This document shows, one piece after another, positions 11,136-21,834 of a stretch of DNA of 64,000 bases. The stretch's first letter is position 1; each line of letters starts with the position of its first letter. A program made the translations under genes and the position numbers. Origin of the DNA: Trachythela sp. YZ-2020. Its lineage: Eukaryota; Cnidaria; Anthozoa; Malacalcyonacea; Clavulariidae. Under the pieces are notes generated by a model. The model saw only the letters and a list, made by a program, of their open reading frames with translations. It made no database searches and was not told the DNA's origin. The stretch lies in NCBI GenBank assembly GCA_016169945.1, contig JADLSH010000213.1, positions 558,001-622,000 of the forward strand. Reading direction: 5' to 3'.

Positions 11136-12515
11136 TTAGTCAAGCTTAAACGCTTGTTTAAAAAAATCGGTTTTCACTTTAGATTTAAAAATATCAAGGT
11201 TTGAGCATGTCCTCAGCTCTAACGGTAGACTGTTCCAAAGCATTGATGCTGAGATTGCGAAATATCTTGCCCCATATGATTGAAGGTTAAAACTTCTTGT
11301 TTTAATACGAAAGCAGATGAAGAGCGAAGAGTTCTCGAGGGAGTATAGCATTCGATCATTTCTGTCAAGTACCTTGGTGCAAGGCCATTTAAGTCAGCAG
11401 GAGTCGTTTCACTCGATGTTCAACAGGTAACCAATGCAAACTGATTAACACTGGCGTGGTATGATCACACTTGCGGGATTGGGTTACAAGTCGAGCAGCA
11501 GCATTCTGCACATATTGTAACTTTTGTAGTTGGTGCTTGGCGACCCCATAGAGCAGAGAGTTGCAGTAGTCCAGTTTTGAACTGATAAAAGCATGAAGAA
11601 GAATTTCTGTAGATTTTGTGGTTAGGAATTTCCTTATTCTTGAAATATTCCTCAAGTGATAGAAAGCACTTTTGCAAACAGAGTTAATTTGTGGCGACAT
11701 AGTCACAGTTTTATCAAAGACCACGCCATATTCCTTGCCGTGTCTGTAGGAGTAATAACATCACATCCAAAATTTAGAGAAAACACTGGTGATGGGCGGT
11801 AACGAGAGTGGAAGACTTATCTCCATTAAGTTTAAGCTTGTTCAGTGACATCCATGTCTTAATGTCAGCTAGGCAATCTTCAATACGTTGGGCTGCAGAA
11901 CTTAGATCATAATCATCATTGCATGAAGAATATAGCTGGGTGTCATCAGCATAGAAATGGAAATGCATGTTATGACGTAGAATATCAGCCAAGGGTGATG
12001 TATAGAGTAAGTACAACATTGGGCCAAGGACTGAACCTGAGGAACACCACATGTCACGTTGTGGACTGCAGACTTAGATCTGTCAATATTCACAAATTGA
12101 GAGCGGTTCGTCAAGTAATATCGAAACCAGTCCAACGCTTTTTCCTTTATGCCAAATTTAGTTTTCAATCGGTGAATCAAAATTTCGTGGTCCACAGTGT
12201 CAAATGCAGATGAAAGATCGAGAAGTAGAAGTACCACACAGTTGTGACTATCTAAGGCACGTTAAATATCGTTCTGCACTCTGATCAGAGCAGTTTCAAA
12301 ACTGTGGTGTCGCTTATGTGCTGATTGAAAAGATTGTTTTCGTCAAGGTAACTAGTCAGACGAGAGGCGACAACTTTTTCAATCACCTTAGAAACCATCT
12401 TAAGATTAGATATCGGTCTAAAATTAACAAATTCCTGATAATCGAATGAAGGTTTCTTTAAGGTAGGTGCTAACGTAGCCTTTTTCAAAGTAGATGGCAT
12501 ATATCCAGACGCCAA
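11136..12515 (-). pseudogene. LINE reverse transcriptase, broken
   Basis: Motifs visible in order on the minus strand: F-R-P-I-S-N-L-K with V-I-E-K-V-V-A-S-R-L (12515-12285), D-L-S-S-A-F-D-T-V-D-H (12237 onward), G-V-P-Q then a shift, G-S-V-L-G-P-M-L, and F-Y-A-D-D-T-Q-L-Y at the catalytic site (in 12052-11774). Later come S-K-L-D-Y-C-N-S-L-L-Y-G and H-W-L-P-V-E-H-R (11724-11389) and W-N-S-L-P-L-E-L-R near the C terminus (11351-11136). All are standard for jockey/CR1/L2 polymerases. At least three frameshifts prevent a full product. Confidence 0.85.
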
Positions 12516-12682
12516 TGATAAATTGACAATTTTACGGATAACTGGTAGGAGCTCATTTATTTGAGGAACAAGTAATTTTGCTGGCGTGGGTCAAGGGCAC
12601 AAGATTAGATGCTATAGGATATATTATATTTGGTAGTTGGTAGGAAGGTAATCAATTCAGAATCAGAAGGGGAAGTATCAAC

Positions 12683-13330
12683 CAGGGAAGTAGCGAGCGG
12701 GGGATGTAACAACCCCCAACCGTAAAAGGTGAAAAAGAATCGGGTAAAGTTCGAGGTAAAATTTTGACATTTTCAGGTAAAATTTAGGAGATAAAGTCGT
12801 TATATTTTGTAAAGTGATAACTAAATTTGAATGTTAAATGACTTGAAAGAATCTGATCTCTTTAAAAGCCTCCACATAACTAAAATTTTGTCCACAATAC
12901 AGTCAAATTGGACGCAATTCGTTTGCAAAATCGCTTCAGAAAACGCTGGAAATGCAGTCCTGGTGGAGGCCCCCCTATCTTTAAACAACTCTGTATTACA
13001 ATGATAATCAACAGGGGCGTAGCAAGCGGGGTGACCGTGGCCCCTCCAATATTTTATAAAGGGGGGCCGGATATCGTTCGGCCCCCCCAAAACGGAAGAG
13101 GTAGAGAAGTCTCTCAAAAGTTTTCCGCTCGGCGCCAACCATGGTGGCGCCTCGTGAGGGCGCCCCCACCCCCCCTAAATTTAAGAAGCTTCCTACGCCC
13201 CAGATAATCAATCAGAAAAAGGTCTATTATAACCACTATACTTCAGGTAATTTTAACATAGAAGTTAAATTTTCAGGTAAAATTATTTGACACCCCCCCC
13301 CCCAACTCCAGATGCTTCGCTACGTCCCTG
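12683..13330. mobile_element. hAT MITE inside the LINE
   Basis: Ends are CAGGGAAGTAGCGAGC at the left and, reversed, CAGGGACGTAGCGAAGC at the right. The flanking 8-bp duplication reads GTATCAAC (12675-12682) and GTATTAAC (13331-13338), 7 of 8 matching, as expected for hAT. It has no transposase. It carries a second hAT MITE (13012-13203). Confidence 0.85.
13012..13203. mobile_element. hAT MITE nested in another hAT MITE
   Basis: Ends CAGGGGCGTAGCAAGC (left) and CTGGGGCGTAGGAAGC (right, reversed). The 8-bp target duplication ATAATCAA is exact at 13004-13011 and 13204-13211. The interior is strongly G/C-run rich. It is the youngest of three nested layers (LINE, outer MITE, inner MITE). Confidence 0.9.
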
Positions 13331-13505
13331 GTATTAACTTCTGTTAACTCAGGCGAAACGAATACATCAATGGCTAATTCATCCCTAATTGGGTCAATTT
13401 TGTTGATGAAAAAGTGTTAAATTGTGTAGACAGTTCAGTGAGCGACCCACATGACGGATAGAACTTCTCAGGACGTCTATGAAGAAGACGATCAATAGAG
13501 TCCAA

Positions 13506-14545
13506 CTACTTCTTATTGTCTGATCCTGCTTCCTCAATTAAGGAAGAGTAACAATTCATTTTTGCTGTACTGACTAGTTTCTTTGCCAATAGACACTGGT
13601 AAGAAACTTGGAGGCAGGAACGACGCCAACGTCGTTCAAACTTGCGTCTCTTGGATTTTTGCACTGTAATCTCTGCATTATACCAAGGAGCTACATGTCG
13701 TTGAATAACAGTTTTGGTCAATAGTGGTTCATGGACATCAAGGATCGATGATAGAATATTGTCATAATGATCACAAAGTTCCGAACGCACAGGCTGGGGT
13801 GCTAAATATAATGACGAATTAATTATGTCATGACGCAGCCTTTCTGTGTTAACTGATCGAATTTTCCTGCATGTTACGATTTTCTTTATTTTAGTAGGTT
13901 TAGCCAGATTCAGATTACAGTGTAGAACAAAATGATCAGAAATGACAGGATCATAGACAGAGAAATTACAGACAGTCACTTCATCTGATCTGGTAATAAT
14001 GAGATCCAAAGTGTTACTGTTTTTATGTGTTGGGGAACACATGCTGTGTAAGATTAAACGAGTCAAGCAAATCCAGAAACTTAAGAGCAGTTGCATCCGA
14101 CATATGATTAACATGAATATTAAAGTCCCCAGTTATGAGCAGTTTACCAGAAGAAGATACCAGTGACTCCAGGAGAGATGAAAATTCATCAAAGAACAAA
14201 TTAACTGTAAGACCATTGGTTGACGATGGAGGAGGGCGGTAGATTACAACAATACGTGTAGGCACGAAATTCCTATGAAGCAATAATTGCATTAGCTCAA
14301 ATGATATAAATGATTTTGTCTTAAGTTTTTTAACTTTTAAAGGATGCTTAAATATAATACCAACTCCCCCACCAGAGCCAGTTTCCCTTGGGACATGAGA
14401 AAATACATAACCAGGAGGGCACATATCTCGCGTTACAAATTCACAATTCTCATGACTTTTAAGCTAGGTTTCTGTGAGAGCCATAATATCTATTTCATTG
14501 TTTAAAACTTGTCTATACATTGTGTAATTACCGCAAAGCATGCCG
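13506..14545 (-). pseudogene. LINE apurinic-like endonuclease domain, broken
   Basis: Motifs on the minus strand: [24 protein letters not shown] (the metal-binding G-D-F-N), T-L-D-L-I-I-T and V-I-S-D-H-F (catalytic S-D-H). These belong to the exonuclease-endonuclease-phosphatase fold used by LINEs to nick target DNA. A frameshift near 14050 separates the G-D-F-N and S-D-H parts. Upstream of 14424, M-A-L-T-E-T remains but is followed by a stop (TAG in place of W). Confidence 0.8.
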
Positions 14546-15430
14546 GTAGTTGGGTATCAAATTCACTTCCACGATTTGGAGGCCAAATAACTCGATCGAA
14601 TTTGGCTTCTTTATTTTTTCTTTTGGCCACGAAAAAAAATTGCTTTTCGCTTCTTTTTGGCCTCTTCACAGTTACAAGAAATTTGCGAAAATTTTATCGA
14701 TTGGATAAAAATCGATTGCATTTTCAAGTAAGGTCATTGTCAGAAAGACATGATTGTAATTCTAGCCAATCAGGATTGATGAAATTCGGCCAGTTCTAAG
14801 GTTGATAAACCATAACCAATGAAATTCGGCCAGTTCTAAGGTTGATAAACAATAATAATACAGCATCGCTCTGCGTTCGCAGAGGTCCGAATTTGGCTTC
14901 TTTTTCCTTCTTTTCGACAGAAAGTGGTTTGGCCTCGTTTGGTAGATTTTGGCTACTTTTTGAATGGTATTTGGCTCCGAGCACGCGCTGAAGCCACTAT
15001 GCTATATAATACTTGGAGGAAGCGCTCGACAGAAAAAAGTGAAGCCAAATTAAAAACATGGCGGATTTTGGCCTTTGCTTGCGCCAGAATGACGCGACAT
15101 GGTTCCTTTTGCTCATGGTAATTACCACTGGCCAGGCTCAATTTTGAGTTCGCTACAACTTTGACACACCCCTGTTTTTTGTACAATCCCCTGGCTTGTG
15201 AGACACCCCTCCAGTCAGACACTCAGTTACAACTGAGTGAAATAGAATGAAATCAAACTGAAACTTTCAAATTAAACCATAACCTAACACATTTTGGCTT
15301 AGTTCAGAGGTCGTGCTCCACTTTAGTCACACCCTTCTTGTAAGTATGCAGTGTGACACGTCGAAGTGTTTGACTATACGAAAACAACAAGATATCACAA
15401 ACATCAGACAGTTACCTTTATATTTCGCTA
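14546..15430. other. Noncoding stretch with short repeats
   Basis: A block of 32 bp beginning ATGAAATTCGGCCAG is repeated directly at about 14777 and 14819. The word TTTGGCTTCTTT recurs at about 14601 and 14894. No gene signal is seen. Confidence 0.4.
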
Positions 15431-15435
15431 TAAAA

Positions 15436-15551
15436 ATGTCCGATAACGAAAGCTTTGAATCGCAGACAGAGACAGAAAGGTCCACAGATAATGAGGACAT
15501 CGCTGAGCAATCGTCTATTGTTCAGCCATATCAATTTGAGCCAGTCGCAGA
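15436..15551 (+). pseudogene. P2X7-C-terminal-like gene, first exon, left part
   Basis: From the ATG at 15436 the frame encodes an acidic, S/E/T-rich N terminus followed by Q-P-Y-Q-F-E-P, a motif I associate with the multicopy invertebrate proteins bearing a P2X7-receptor-C-terminal-like domain. The exon is cut after codon G-A by the hAT element at 15552 and continues at 20288 with S-D-Y-E-E-D and L-E-A-R-F-K-K-D-V-G. After removing the element and one copy of the duplication the two halves differ by one reading frame, so the gene was, or has since become, frameshifted. A further domain piece lies at 22894-23085. Confidence 0.5.
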
Positions 15552-15983
15552 CAGGGCCGTAGCTAGCAGGTAAAGGTTGGGGGGGTGTAAGTTGAAAATT
15601 TCCGAATCACACAATTGTTTTCCGAATAAGTAGGGGTACGCGTCGTAACCTAGGGGCGTTAACCTAGGGGGGTTCGGGGGCATGTTCCCCCCGGAAAATT
15701 TCGGGGGCATGTTCCCCCGGAAAATTTTCAATTATAGGATCTCGGAAATGGCATTTCCCGTATTCTGAGAGCAAGTTTCAGAGAAATCAAACGATTTTCA
15801 GCGGCAGGTAACAGATTTTTTGAATTGCGGTTTAACATAACAAAGGCGGCGAAAAATAGACAATTTAATTCTACGATAACGGTATCATATTTTATCTACA
15901 GTACAGTAAAATGGTCGCAGTTGCGCACAAATAACATTATTAACTGAACGTCAAGAACTTTTGGCGTACGTACTTATTATTAC

Positions 15984-18900
15984 TAGGGTACCTGCAAGGT
16001 AGGGAATGCTGCGGGACTGTTATTATTCTTTAGCTTCTTGAAACAAACATGCAAACAAATATGCAACACCAATTATATTCAGTAGACGTTAATTATTGGC
16101 ATTGACCCAGTGGCTTGCGCGCTGTCAGTAGATGCATAACCTAGCATAGTTTGCAGGACGAGACAGGCGAAATATATCACGAAACATGAAAGACATCAAA
16201 TTTTGTAACATCTATTTCAAAATATCAATATTTTCCATGTATTGTTCTTCCACATGGAATTCCCACATGAAATCCATGTTTACTGCGATGAGTAATTTGA
16301 CACTGCCACGCAAGGAAATTTGCATATTTTTGTATCATTATGTTCTTACTTTGCTGGATATGCGAGTCACCTACATGTAAAGCACAACTCATTTCAACTC
16401 ATTGCCATTCGAATATTTGTCTTAGTGCGCGCAGAACTGAGACCCTGTCTGTTCTGACAATAATATATGAACGCGACTAGACAAAAATATTAAGTCCATT
16501 GTAAAATAGGAATAAAAACATAATTATTTATATGCCTACAGTAGCCTATTTAATAGGTCAAACCTTGCACAAATCAGAATGATTCAGTCAGGCAATTTAG
16601 ACGATCAATTGCATATCTGTGTCTTTGTGTCAAGTTCACACGGAGTCACAATCGTCAAGCGGCATACACGAAACATCACTTGATGCAAATTATGGAAATC
16701 AGCATGAGAAAACAAACGCGAATGGATAGAAAAACCTTTTAAAGACATCTCTATGTAAGACTTCCATACTTTACAGCACTAACAGCTCAAGCAAAGTCGA
16801 TAGCACATTAATTAGCAGAATATATATTATTGCTGCGGAGCGAGCGAGCCTGAAGCGAGCGAGCGTAGCAGCAGCCTAATATGTACAGAGAGGGAGTTTT
16901 TAAGTAAATTTTATTTAGCGCATGGAATTGTGGTCGTGCGCGCTTGCTATCGCAGAACACAAATTTTAAACTCGCTCAGTTCCATGTGCTTTTCGACTTT
17001 GACGGACGGAGTCATTTTGAAGTCGTTCAAGTCTATTTTGACCATTCAAGGTAGGATATTTTGTCTTTTGTTTATATGTTACGTTTACATTTGTTTACTC
17101 CTTTTTGGAAAGTTGGCAATCTCAATTTATATATCTATGAAACGCTGAAAGCACACAATCGATCGCAGCTAGATTCAGTGTCTGACTGTCTGTTTATATA
17201 TAAACTATATATTCTGCTAATGTGCTATCGACTTTGCTTGAGCTGTTAGTGCTGTAAAGCATGGAAGTCTTACATAGAGATGTATTTAAAAGGTTTTTCT
17301 ATCCATTCGCGTTTGCTTTCTCTTGCTGATTTCCATATTTTGCATCAAGTGATGTTTCGTGTATGCCGCTTGACGATTGTGACTCCGTGTGAACTTGACA
17401 CAAAGTCACAGATATGCAATTGATCGTCTAAATTGCCTGACTGAATCATTCTGATTTGTGCAAGGTTTGACCTATTAAATAGGCTACTGTAGGCATATAA
17501 ATATGTTTTTATTCCTATTTTACAATGGACTTTATTGCAATATTTTAAAATATTTTTGTCTAGTCGCGTTCACATATTATTGTCAGAACAGACAGGGTCT
17601 CAGTTCTGCGCGCACTAAGACAAATATTCGAATGGCAATGAGTTGAAATGAGTTGCGCTTTACATGTATGTGACTCGCATATCCAGCAAAGTAAGAACAG
17701 AATGATGGAACAACGCTTTCGTTTTATAGCTTTCCAAATGCAAAATTATTTTGCGCACATGTATATATTTTTAACGCTTTTATACACTACAAAAATATGC
17801 AAATTTCCTTGCGTGGCAGTGTCAAATTACTCATCGCAGTAAACATGGGTTTCATGTGGGAATTCCATGTGGAAGAACAATACATGGAAAATATTGATAT
17901 TTTGAAATAAATTTGAAAATTTGATGTCTTTCATGTTTTTTGAAATAGATTTGAAAATTTGATGTCCTTCATGTTTCGTGATATATTTAGCTTGTCTCAT
18001 CCTGCAAACTATGCTAGGGTATGCATCTACTGACAGCGCGCAAGCCACTGGCATATCTGTAACATGGGTTTCATGTGGGAATTCCATGTGGAAGAACAAT
18101 ACATGGAAAATATTGATATTTTGAAATAAATTTGAAAATTTGATGTCTTTCATGTTTTTTGAAATAGATTTGAAAATTTGATGTCCTTCATGTTTCGTGA
18201 TATATTTAGCTTGTCTCATCCTGCAAACTATGCTAGGGTATGCATCTACTGACAGCGCGCAAGCCACTGGCATATATGTATGTGACTCGCATATCCAGCA
18301 AAGTAAGAACAGAATGATGGAACAACGCTTTCGTTTTATAGCTTTCCAAATGCAAAATTATTTTGCGCACATGTATATATTTTTAACGCTTTTATACACT
18401 ACAAAAATATGCAAATTTCCTTGCGTGGCAGTGTCAAATTACTCATCGCAGTAAACATGGGTTTCATGTGGGAATTCCATGTGGAAGAACAATACATGGA
18501 AAATATTGATATTTTGAAATAAATTTGAAAATTTGATGTCTTTCATGTTTTTTGAAATAGATTTGAAAATTTGATGTCCTTCATGTTTCGTGATATATTT
18601 AGCTTGTCTCATCCTGCAAACTATGCTAGGGTATGCATCTACTGACAGCGCGCAAGCCACTGGGTCAATGCCAATAATTACCGTCTACTGAATATAATTT
18701 GTGTTGCATATTTGTTTGCATGTTTGTTTCAAGAAGCTAAAGAATAATAACAGTCCCGCAGCATTCCCTACCTTGCAGGTACCCTAGTATAGTTTACATA
18801 TAAACAGACACTGAATCTAGCTGCGATCGATTGTGTGCTTTCAGCGTTTCATAGATATATAAATTGAGATTGCCAACTTTCCAAAAAGGAGTAAACAAAT

Positions 18901-19152
18901 GTAAACGTAACATATAAACAAAAGACAAAATATCCTACCTTGAATGGTCAAACTAGACTTGAAAAAGCTTTAGAAATTCGATAAAAATTCGAAGACTGAG
19001 CGAGTTTAAAATTTGTGTTCTGCGCATAGCAAGCGCGCACGACCACAATTCCATGCGCTAAATAAAATTTACTTCAAAACCCCCTCTCTGCACATATTAG
19101 GCTGCTGCTACGCTCGCTCGCTTCAGGCTCGCTCGCTCCGCAGCAATTATTA
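15984..19152. repeat. Nested inverted repeats (foldback-like core)
   Basis: Four blocks occur as S1 (15984-16081), S2 (16082-16330), S3 (16331-16830), S4 (16831-17215), then inverted S3 (17210-17800), inverted S2 (about 17800-18056), two more partial copies of inverted S2 and S3 (18060-18690), inverted S1 (18690-18785) and inverted S4 (18786-19152). Easy landmarks are TAGGGAATGCTGCGGGACTG at 16002 against its reverse complement at about 18750, and GAGCGAGCGAGCCTGAAGCG at 16838 against its complement at about 19125. Arms are similar but carry many small differences. Confidence 0.85.
17664..18664. repeat. ~390-bp near-identical direct duplication
   Basis: 17664-18056 and 18276-18664 read the same over long stretches, including a TATGTGACTCGCATATCC start and a GCGCAAGCCACTGG end. 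Between them is an extra copy of the 215-bp right part (18063-18273). The identity implies recent duplication or gene conversion compared with the diverged inverted arms. The open frames here are by-products of the repeat. Confidence 0.8.
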
Positions 19153-19278
19153 AATCAATATTACAGGGTTGAACAACAACATTACCTAAACGGTATTCTT
19201 CCTAATGGCCCTCACGCACTACTAAATTTATTAATCAAGTACATAATCATTAAGAGGAAAAAATAAAAAAAATGTATT

Positions 19279-19358
19279 GTATATATATATATATATTTAC
19301 AAAGTTTAAAGGGAAATATAACGTCATAGATACGGTAAAGCAAGGATATACATAGGCC

Positions 19359-19426
<68 letters not shown>
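19279..19426. repeat. TA microsatellites
   Basis: (AT)n tracts at 19279-19296 and 19361-19426. With a third at 19660-19700 they bracket the ribozyme-bearing segment. Confidence 0.95.
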
Positions 19427-19427
<1 letters not shown>

Positions 19428-19439
19428 TGGCTAATAAGC

Positions 19440-19655
19440 TATAATGCAAAAGCTCACTTCCCTTGTGGTCGTTTGAGCACTCTGGCCCCAAAACACTTCA
19501 CGCATGTCTGGATGCGCATGTGTCTGAGTATTGTACAACATGCGCTTGGTGAGGGCAAGAGTATGGTGTATAAATACGAAGTCACTCGCATCTAGACTGC
19601 GTTACAAGCTGCACTGACGAGCCGTTGAACGGCGAAACATGCATGTCTGCAGATT
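19440..19655 (+). mobile_element. Ribozyme-bearing segment, Penelope-like element remnant or retrozyme
   Basis: A ~215-bp unique segment sits between TA microsatellites and ends in a canonical hammerhead ribozyme. Penelope-like elements and retrozymes are the known eukaryotic retroelements that carry hammerheads, and Penelope-like elements often sit next to short AT repeats. No reverse transcriptase is present. Identity as such a remnant is inference from the ribozyme and its setting. Confidence 0.5.
19609..19652 (+). ncRNA. Hammerhead ribozyme
   Basis: All conserved core parts are present in order. Stem I 5' strand is CTGCA (19609-19613). The core box CTGACGA follows (19614-19620), then stem II GCCG-TTGAA-CGGC (19621-19633) and the second core box GAAA (19634-19637). 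Stem III is ACAT/ATGT around a 2-nt loop (19637-19646), then the cleavage-site C at 19647, then stem I 3' strand TGCAG (19648-19652), fully complementary to the 5' strand. Cleavage is predicted after 19647. The very short stem III is the form known from Penelope-like elements and retrozymes, which are thought to act as dimers. Confidence 0.85.
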
Positions 19656-19656
19656 T

Positions 19657-19659
<3 letters not shown>

Positions 19660-19700
<41 letters not shown>
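19660..19700. repeat. TA microsatellite
   Basis: Uninterrupted (AT)n directly after the hammerhead segment. Confidence 0.95.
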
Positions 19701-19702
<2 letters not shown>

Positions 19703-19730
19703 CACAAAGGACAAACTTGAGTCACTTCAT

Positions 19731-19967
19731 TTAAACTTCATTTAAACTATCTGGTGCGCCAGCGACTTTAAACCCGATATACTTGTGCGCTTTCAGAAGA
19801 GCGCTATGACCCAATTCTTTGTGTTTCCTCCGAGTCCGATAGTCCGAGTCAAATGTAGCGTGACAAACGAGACATTCTACTTTAAAGCTTTCGTTTTTCT
19901 GAGGCATAACGTTAAACAAAACTCGATATTTGGATATGCACGTGAATTGTGAAAAGTTCCTCAACAA
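19731..19967 (-). pseudogene. Zinc-finger exon, probably hAT transposase N terminus
   Basis: The minus-strand frame, best started at the Met of M-P-Q-K-N-E-S (about 19907), encodes V-E-C-L-V-C-H-A-T-F then K-H-K-E-L-G-H, a C-x2-C...H-x4-H finger like the BED or hAT-associated zinc fingers that bind the element's ends. It lies about 370 bp inside the right TIR of the 4.7-kb hAT element and points inward, as a first transposase exon would. A tandem TTCATTTAAACT copy sits at its end. No downstream catalytic exon is recognised, so the transposase is lost or disrupted by the inverted-repeat core. Confidence 0.45.
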
Positions 19968-20287
19968 CGTTTTTTACGGAAATTGGCCAGATTGCGGAAA
20001 AGTGAAAACGGACACCCTGCGCGGTGGTGAGCCTGTTTAAAATCCGGAAATAATAGCCAGTAGACAAAGCAAAATATAGATTTCTTATCCATGCGATAAT
20101 GGGAATGTTAGGATTTTGTTATTTTTGTAAACGCTCTTGCTGTTTACTAACTTAGATTTTGTTCATCCAATGTTGCCGTAGTTTTCCGAATGAGTAACTC
20201 AATTTTCCGAATATTCTAATTTCAAAAAAGTTGGGGGGGGGGTGCGTCACCCCCCAATACCCCCCTCACTACGGCCCTGGTCGCAGA

Positions 20288-20385
20288 CAAGTGACTACGA
20301 GGAAGACCAAACGGACGAAGACGGCATTCTTCGTGAAACTCTTGAGGCGAGATTTAAGAAAGATGTAGGCTAGCTGTTAATTCAT
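20288..20385 (+). pseudogene. P2X7-C-terminal-like gene, first exon, right part
   Basis: Continues the exon broken at 15551: S-D-Y-E-E-D-Q-T-D-E-D-G then L-E-A-R-F-K-K-D-V-G, followed by a TAG where a tryptophan codon (TGG) is plausible. A donor-like GTAAGT begins at 20388, so the exon end would be near 20387. The acidic-to-basic layout ahead of a C-x-C-G-x-C domain matches the next piece at 22894. Confidence 0.45.
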
Positions 20386-20776
20386 GGTAAGTAAAGTTAT
20401 GAAAGTAATTGCTGCCGAAGGCAGCACACTATTCTTGACATGGCAAGGTTTCTCCAGAGTTCACTCGCCCAGTCTTTTACGCCGACCTATGTATAGTCAA
20501 GATCTCAATCTTGCCTCTGTCAGTTGTCGGAATTCCGGGCAGAAAGTCGAGCTCAAGGAGAATTTTTAAAATGGGGGGAGAGGGCGAGAAAATATTGTAT
20601 TGCACGCGCATGTTTTGTTCCATGTGATCTGCAAGTTCAGAACTCTCAAGATTTTACAAGATTTTATTCTGGATTTCTGGATCTGACTAGCTGCAAAATA
20701 TACAAACATTTCCCGAAGAAACACAGGTAAGTATGGCTTTATTTCTTTCTGCCGATATTCATCAAGGCGATGAACT

Positions 20777-21055
20777 GTTTAGTGTTCATTCTAGAGGAAA
20801 CAATGTGCTTTTATGAGTTTATCGGCGCTTCTTTCAGCACGAAATATTCCATTGTCCGCGTGGTCTAAAACAACATTTAATAATGTCTTAATACAAGGAG
20901 ACAAAATGTATTTAAAAGCTCTGAGTCATGGCTTATTAGTCCTAGATCCTGGTGTAGAATATTTGTCTATAGATAACTTACCAACCATAGTTAGTGTTTA
21001 TAATTCATGTACGATGACAAATAATATTAAATATCTACCCGTGGAGGTTAATTAA
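20777..21055 (+). pseudogene. Cysteine-protease-like domain fragment of a transposon protein
   Basis: The frame from 20813 reads M-S-L-S-A-L-L then W-S-K-T-T-F-N-N-V-L, G-D-K-M-Y and L-S-I-D-N-L-P. Just upstream, in another frame, H-S-R-G-N remains. The set R-G-x-Q-C-x-x-(M/A)-(A/S)-L, a Trp about 20 residues on, L-x-x-G-D-x-(L/M)-Y and D-L-P resembles a protease-like module found in proteins of several invertebrate transposons. The expected catalytic Cys falls in the frameshifted part, so the copy is dead. The family assignment is from memory and tentative. Confidence 0.3.
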
Positions 21056-21443
21056 TTCATGTACGATGATAATTCCATCTCATTAGGCCCTTAAGATGAT
21101 GTAATATATCCATATTTTTTATAAGTTTGTCACAACCATAACAAGTAAATATACCATAATTTATCAACCAAATTTGTTTTTCATTTTCTGCCTCAACAGG
21201 CGGATGAATGTTACTTTGTCCACAACTGGCCCTGCCACAATGGGCAGATCAATAATATTTTGTGCCTCAACGGGCTCAAACATGCTTTCTTACAAGATAT
21301 GTCATTCTGTGATCGACACAGTTAATATATCGCCTGTGCCCCATCTATGACGGTGACAAATAGTGATCTAGCTGTAGTCATAGAGCCTGTACCTGTGATC
21401 GTAGCACAAAATATCAATCTACCCGTTGTGGTAGAGCCCATTG

Positions 21444-21769
21444 CAGGCCCCCCCCCAGCCTCCATGTTTGCCCCCCCAGTCAACTATGTTTGCCCCCCCA
21501 GTGAAGGTCCCTTGTGTGCAAAGTATAAGCAAACTTTATAATTTTTAAGAAAATTATGGTATGATCACCAAAAAACAGGGTCGGTTTAGATAGTATAGAT
21601 AAAAAATAGGAATATGTAATATAGTCCGGGAATAATTTTTTCACCTTCCCCCCCCCCCGTCGACAACAAAACGAATAATATTTATTGACTAACGTTCACG
21701 GTCATCTACTTGTTAGGTCCCCCTTTCGATTATTGCCCCCCCACTAACGATTTCTTAAAACAGGCCCTG
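21444..21769. mobile_element. hAT MITE (same family as 50868-51203)
   Basis: The right end reversed reads CAGGGCCTGTTTTAAGAAATC, matching the 50868 element. The left end begins CAGG and then lacks part of the usual terminus, so it has a small terminal deletion. The 8-bp target duplication GCCCATTG is exact at 21436-21443 and 21770-21777. Confidence 0.85.
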
Positions 21770-21834
21770 GCCCATTGAGGCACAAAATATTGATCTGCCC
21801 ATTGTGGCAGAAAGAAAGATTGATCTACCCATTG

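Larger units (their letters stand above)
10988..14545 (-). mobile_element. CR1/L2-like LINE, 5'-truncated and decayed
   Basis: Minus-strand pieces in order: endonuclease (14424-13506), then a hAT insertion, then reverse transcriptase (12515-11774) and a C-terminal part (11724-11136). The 3' end is a run of ATT units at 11000-10988, read on the minus strand, as for CR1/L2-type tails. Several frameshifts and stops divide the single ORF2. At the 5' side, similarity to the endonuclease start fades near 14545, so the N-terminal third of the endonuclease is missing. Confidence 0.85.
15552..20279. mobile_element. 4.7-kb hAT element with a large inverted-repeat core
   Basis: The ends are CAGGGCCGTAGCTAGC (left) and CAGGGCCGTAGTGAGG (right, reversed). 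The 8-bp target duplication GTCGCAGA is exact at 15544-15551 and 20280-20287, which proves a single insertion unit. TTTTCCGAAT words lie near both ends. Inside are a zinc-finger exon on the minus strand near the right end (19731-19967), long inverted repeats (15984-19152), TA microsatellites and a hammerhead ribozyme. Transposase catalytic exons are not seen, so the element is probably nonautonomous, bulked by later rearrangements and insertions. Confidence 0.9.

Noticed and set aside
15531..15731. Frame on the minus strand over the left end of the 4.7-kb hAT element
   Set aside because: Translation of two GGGGGCATGTTCCCCC blocks in the transposon terminus.
17827..18660. Long open frames on both strands (up to 148 aa)
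   Set aside because: They repeat exactly with the duplicated ~390-bp block and change with its copies; no protein-like composition or family.
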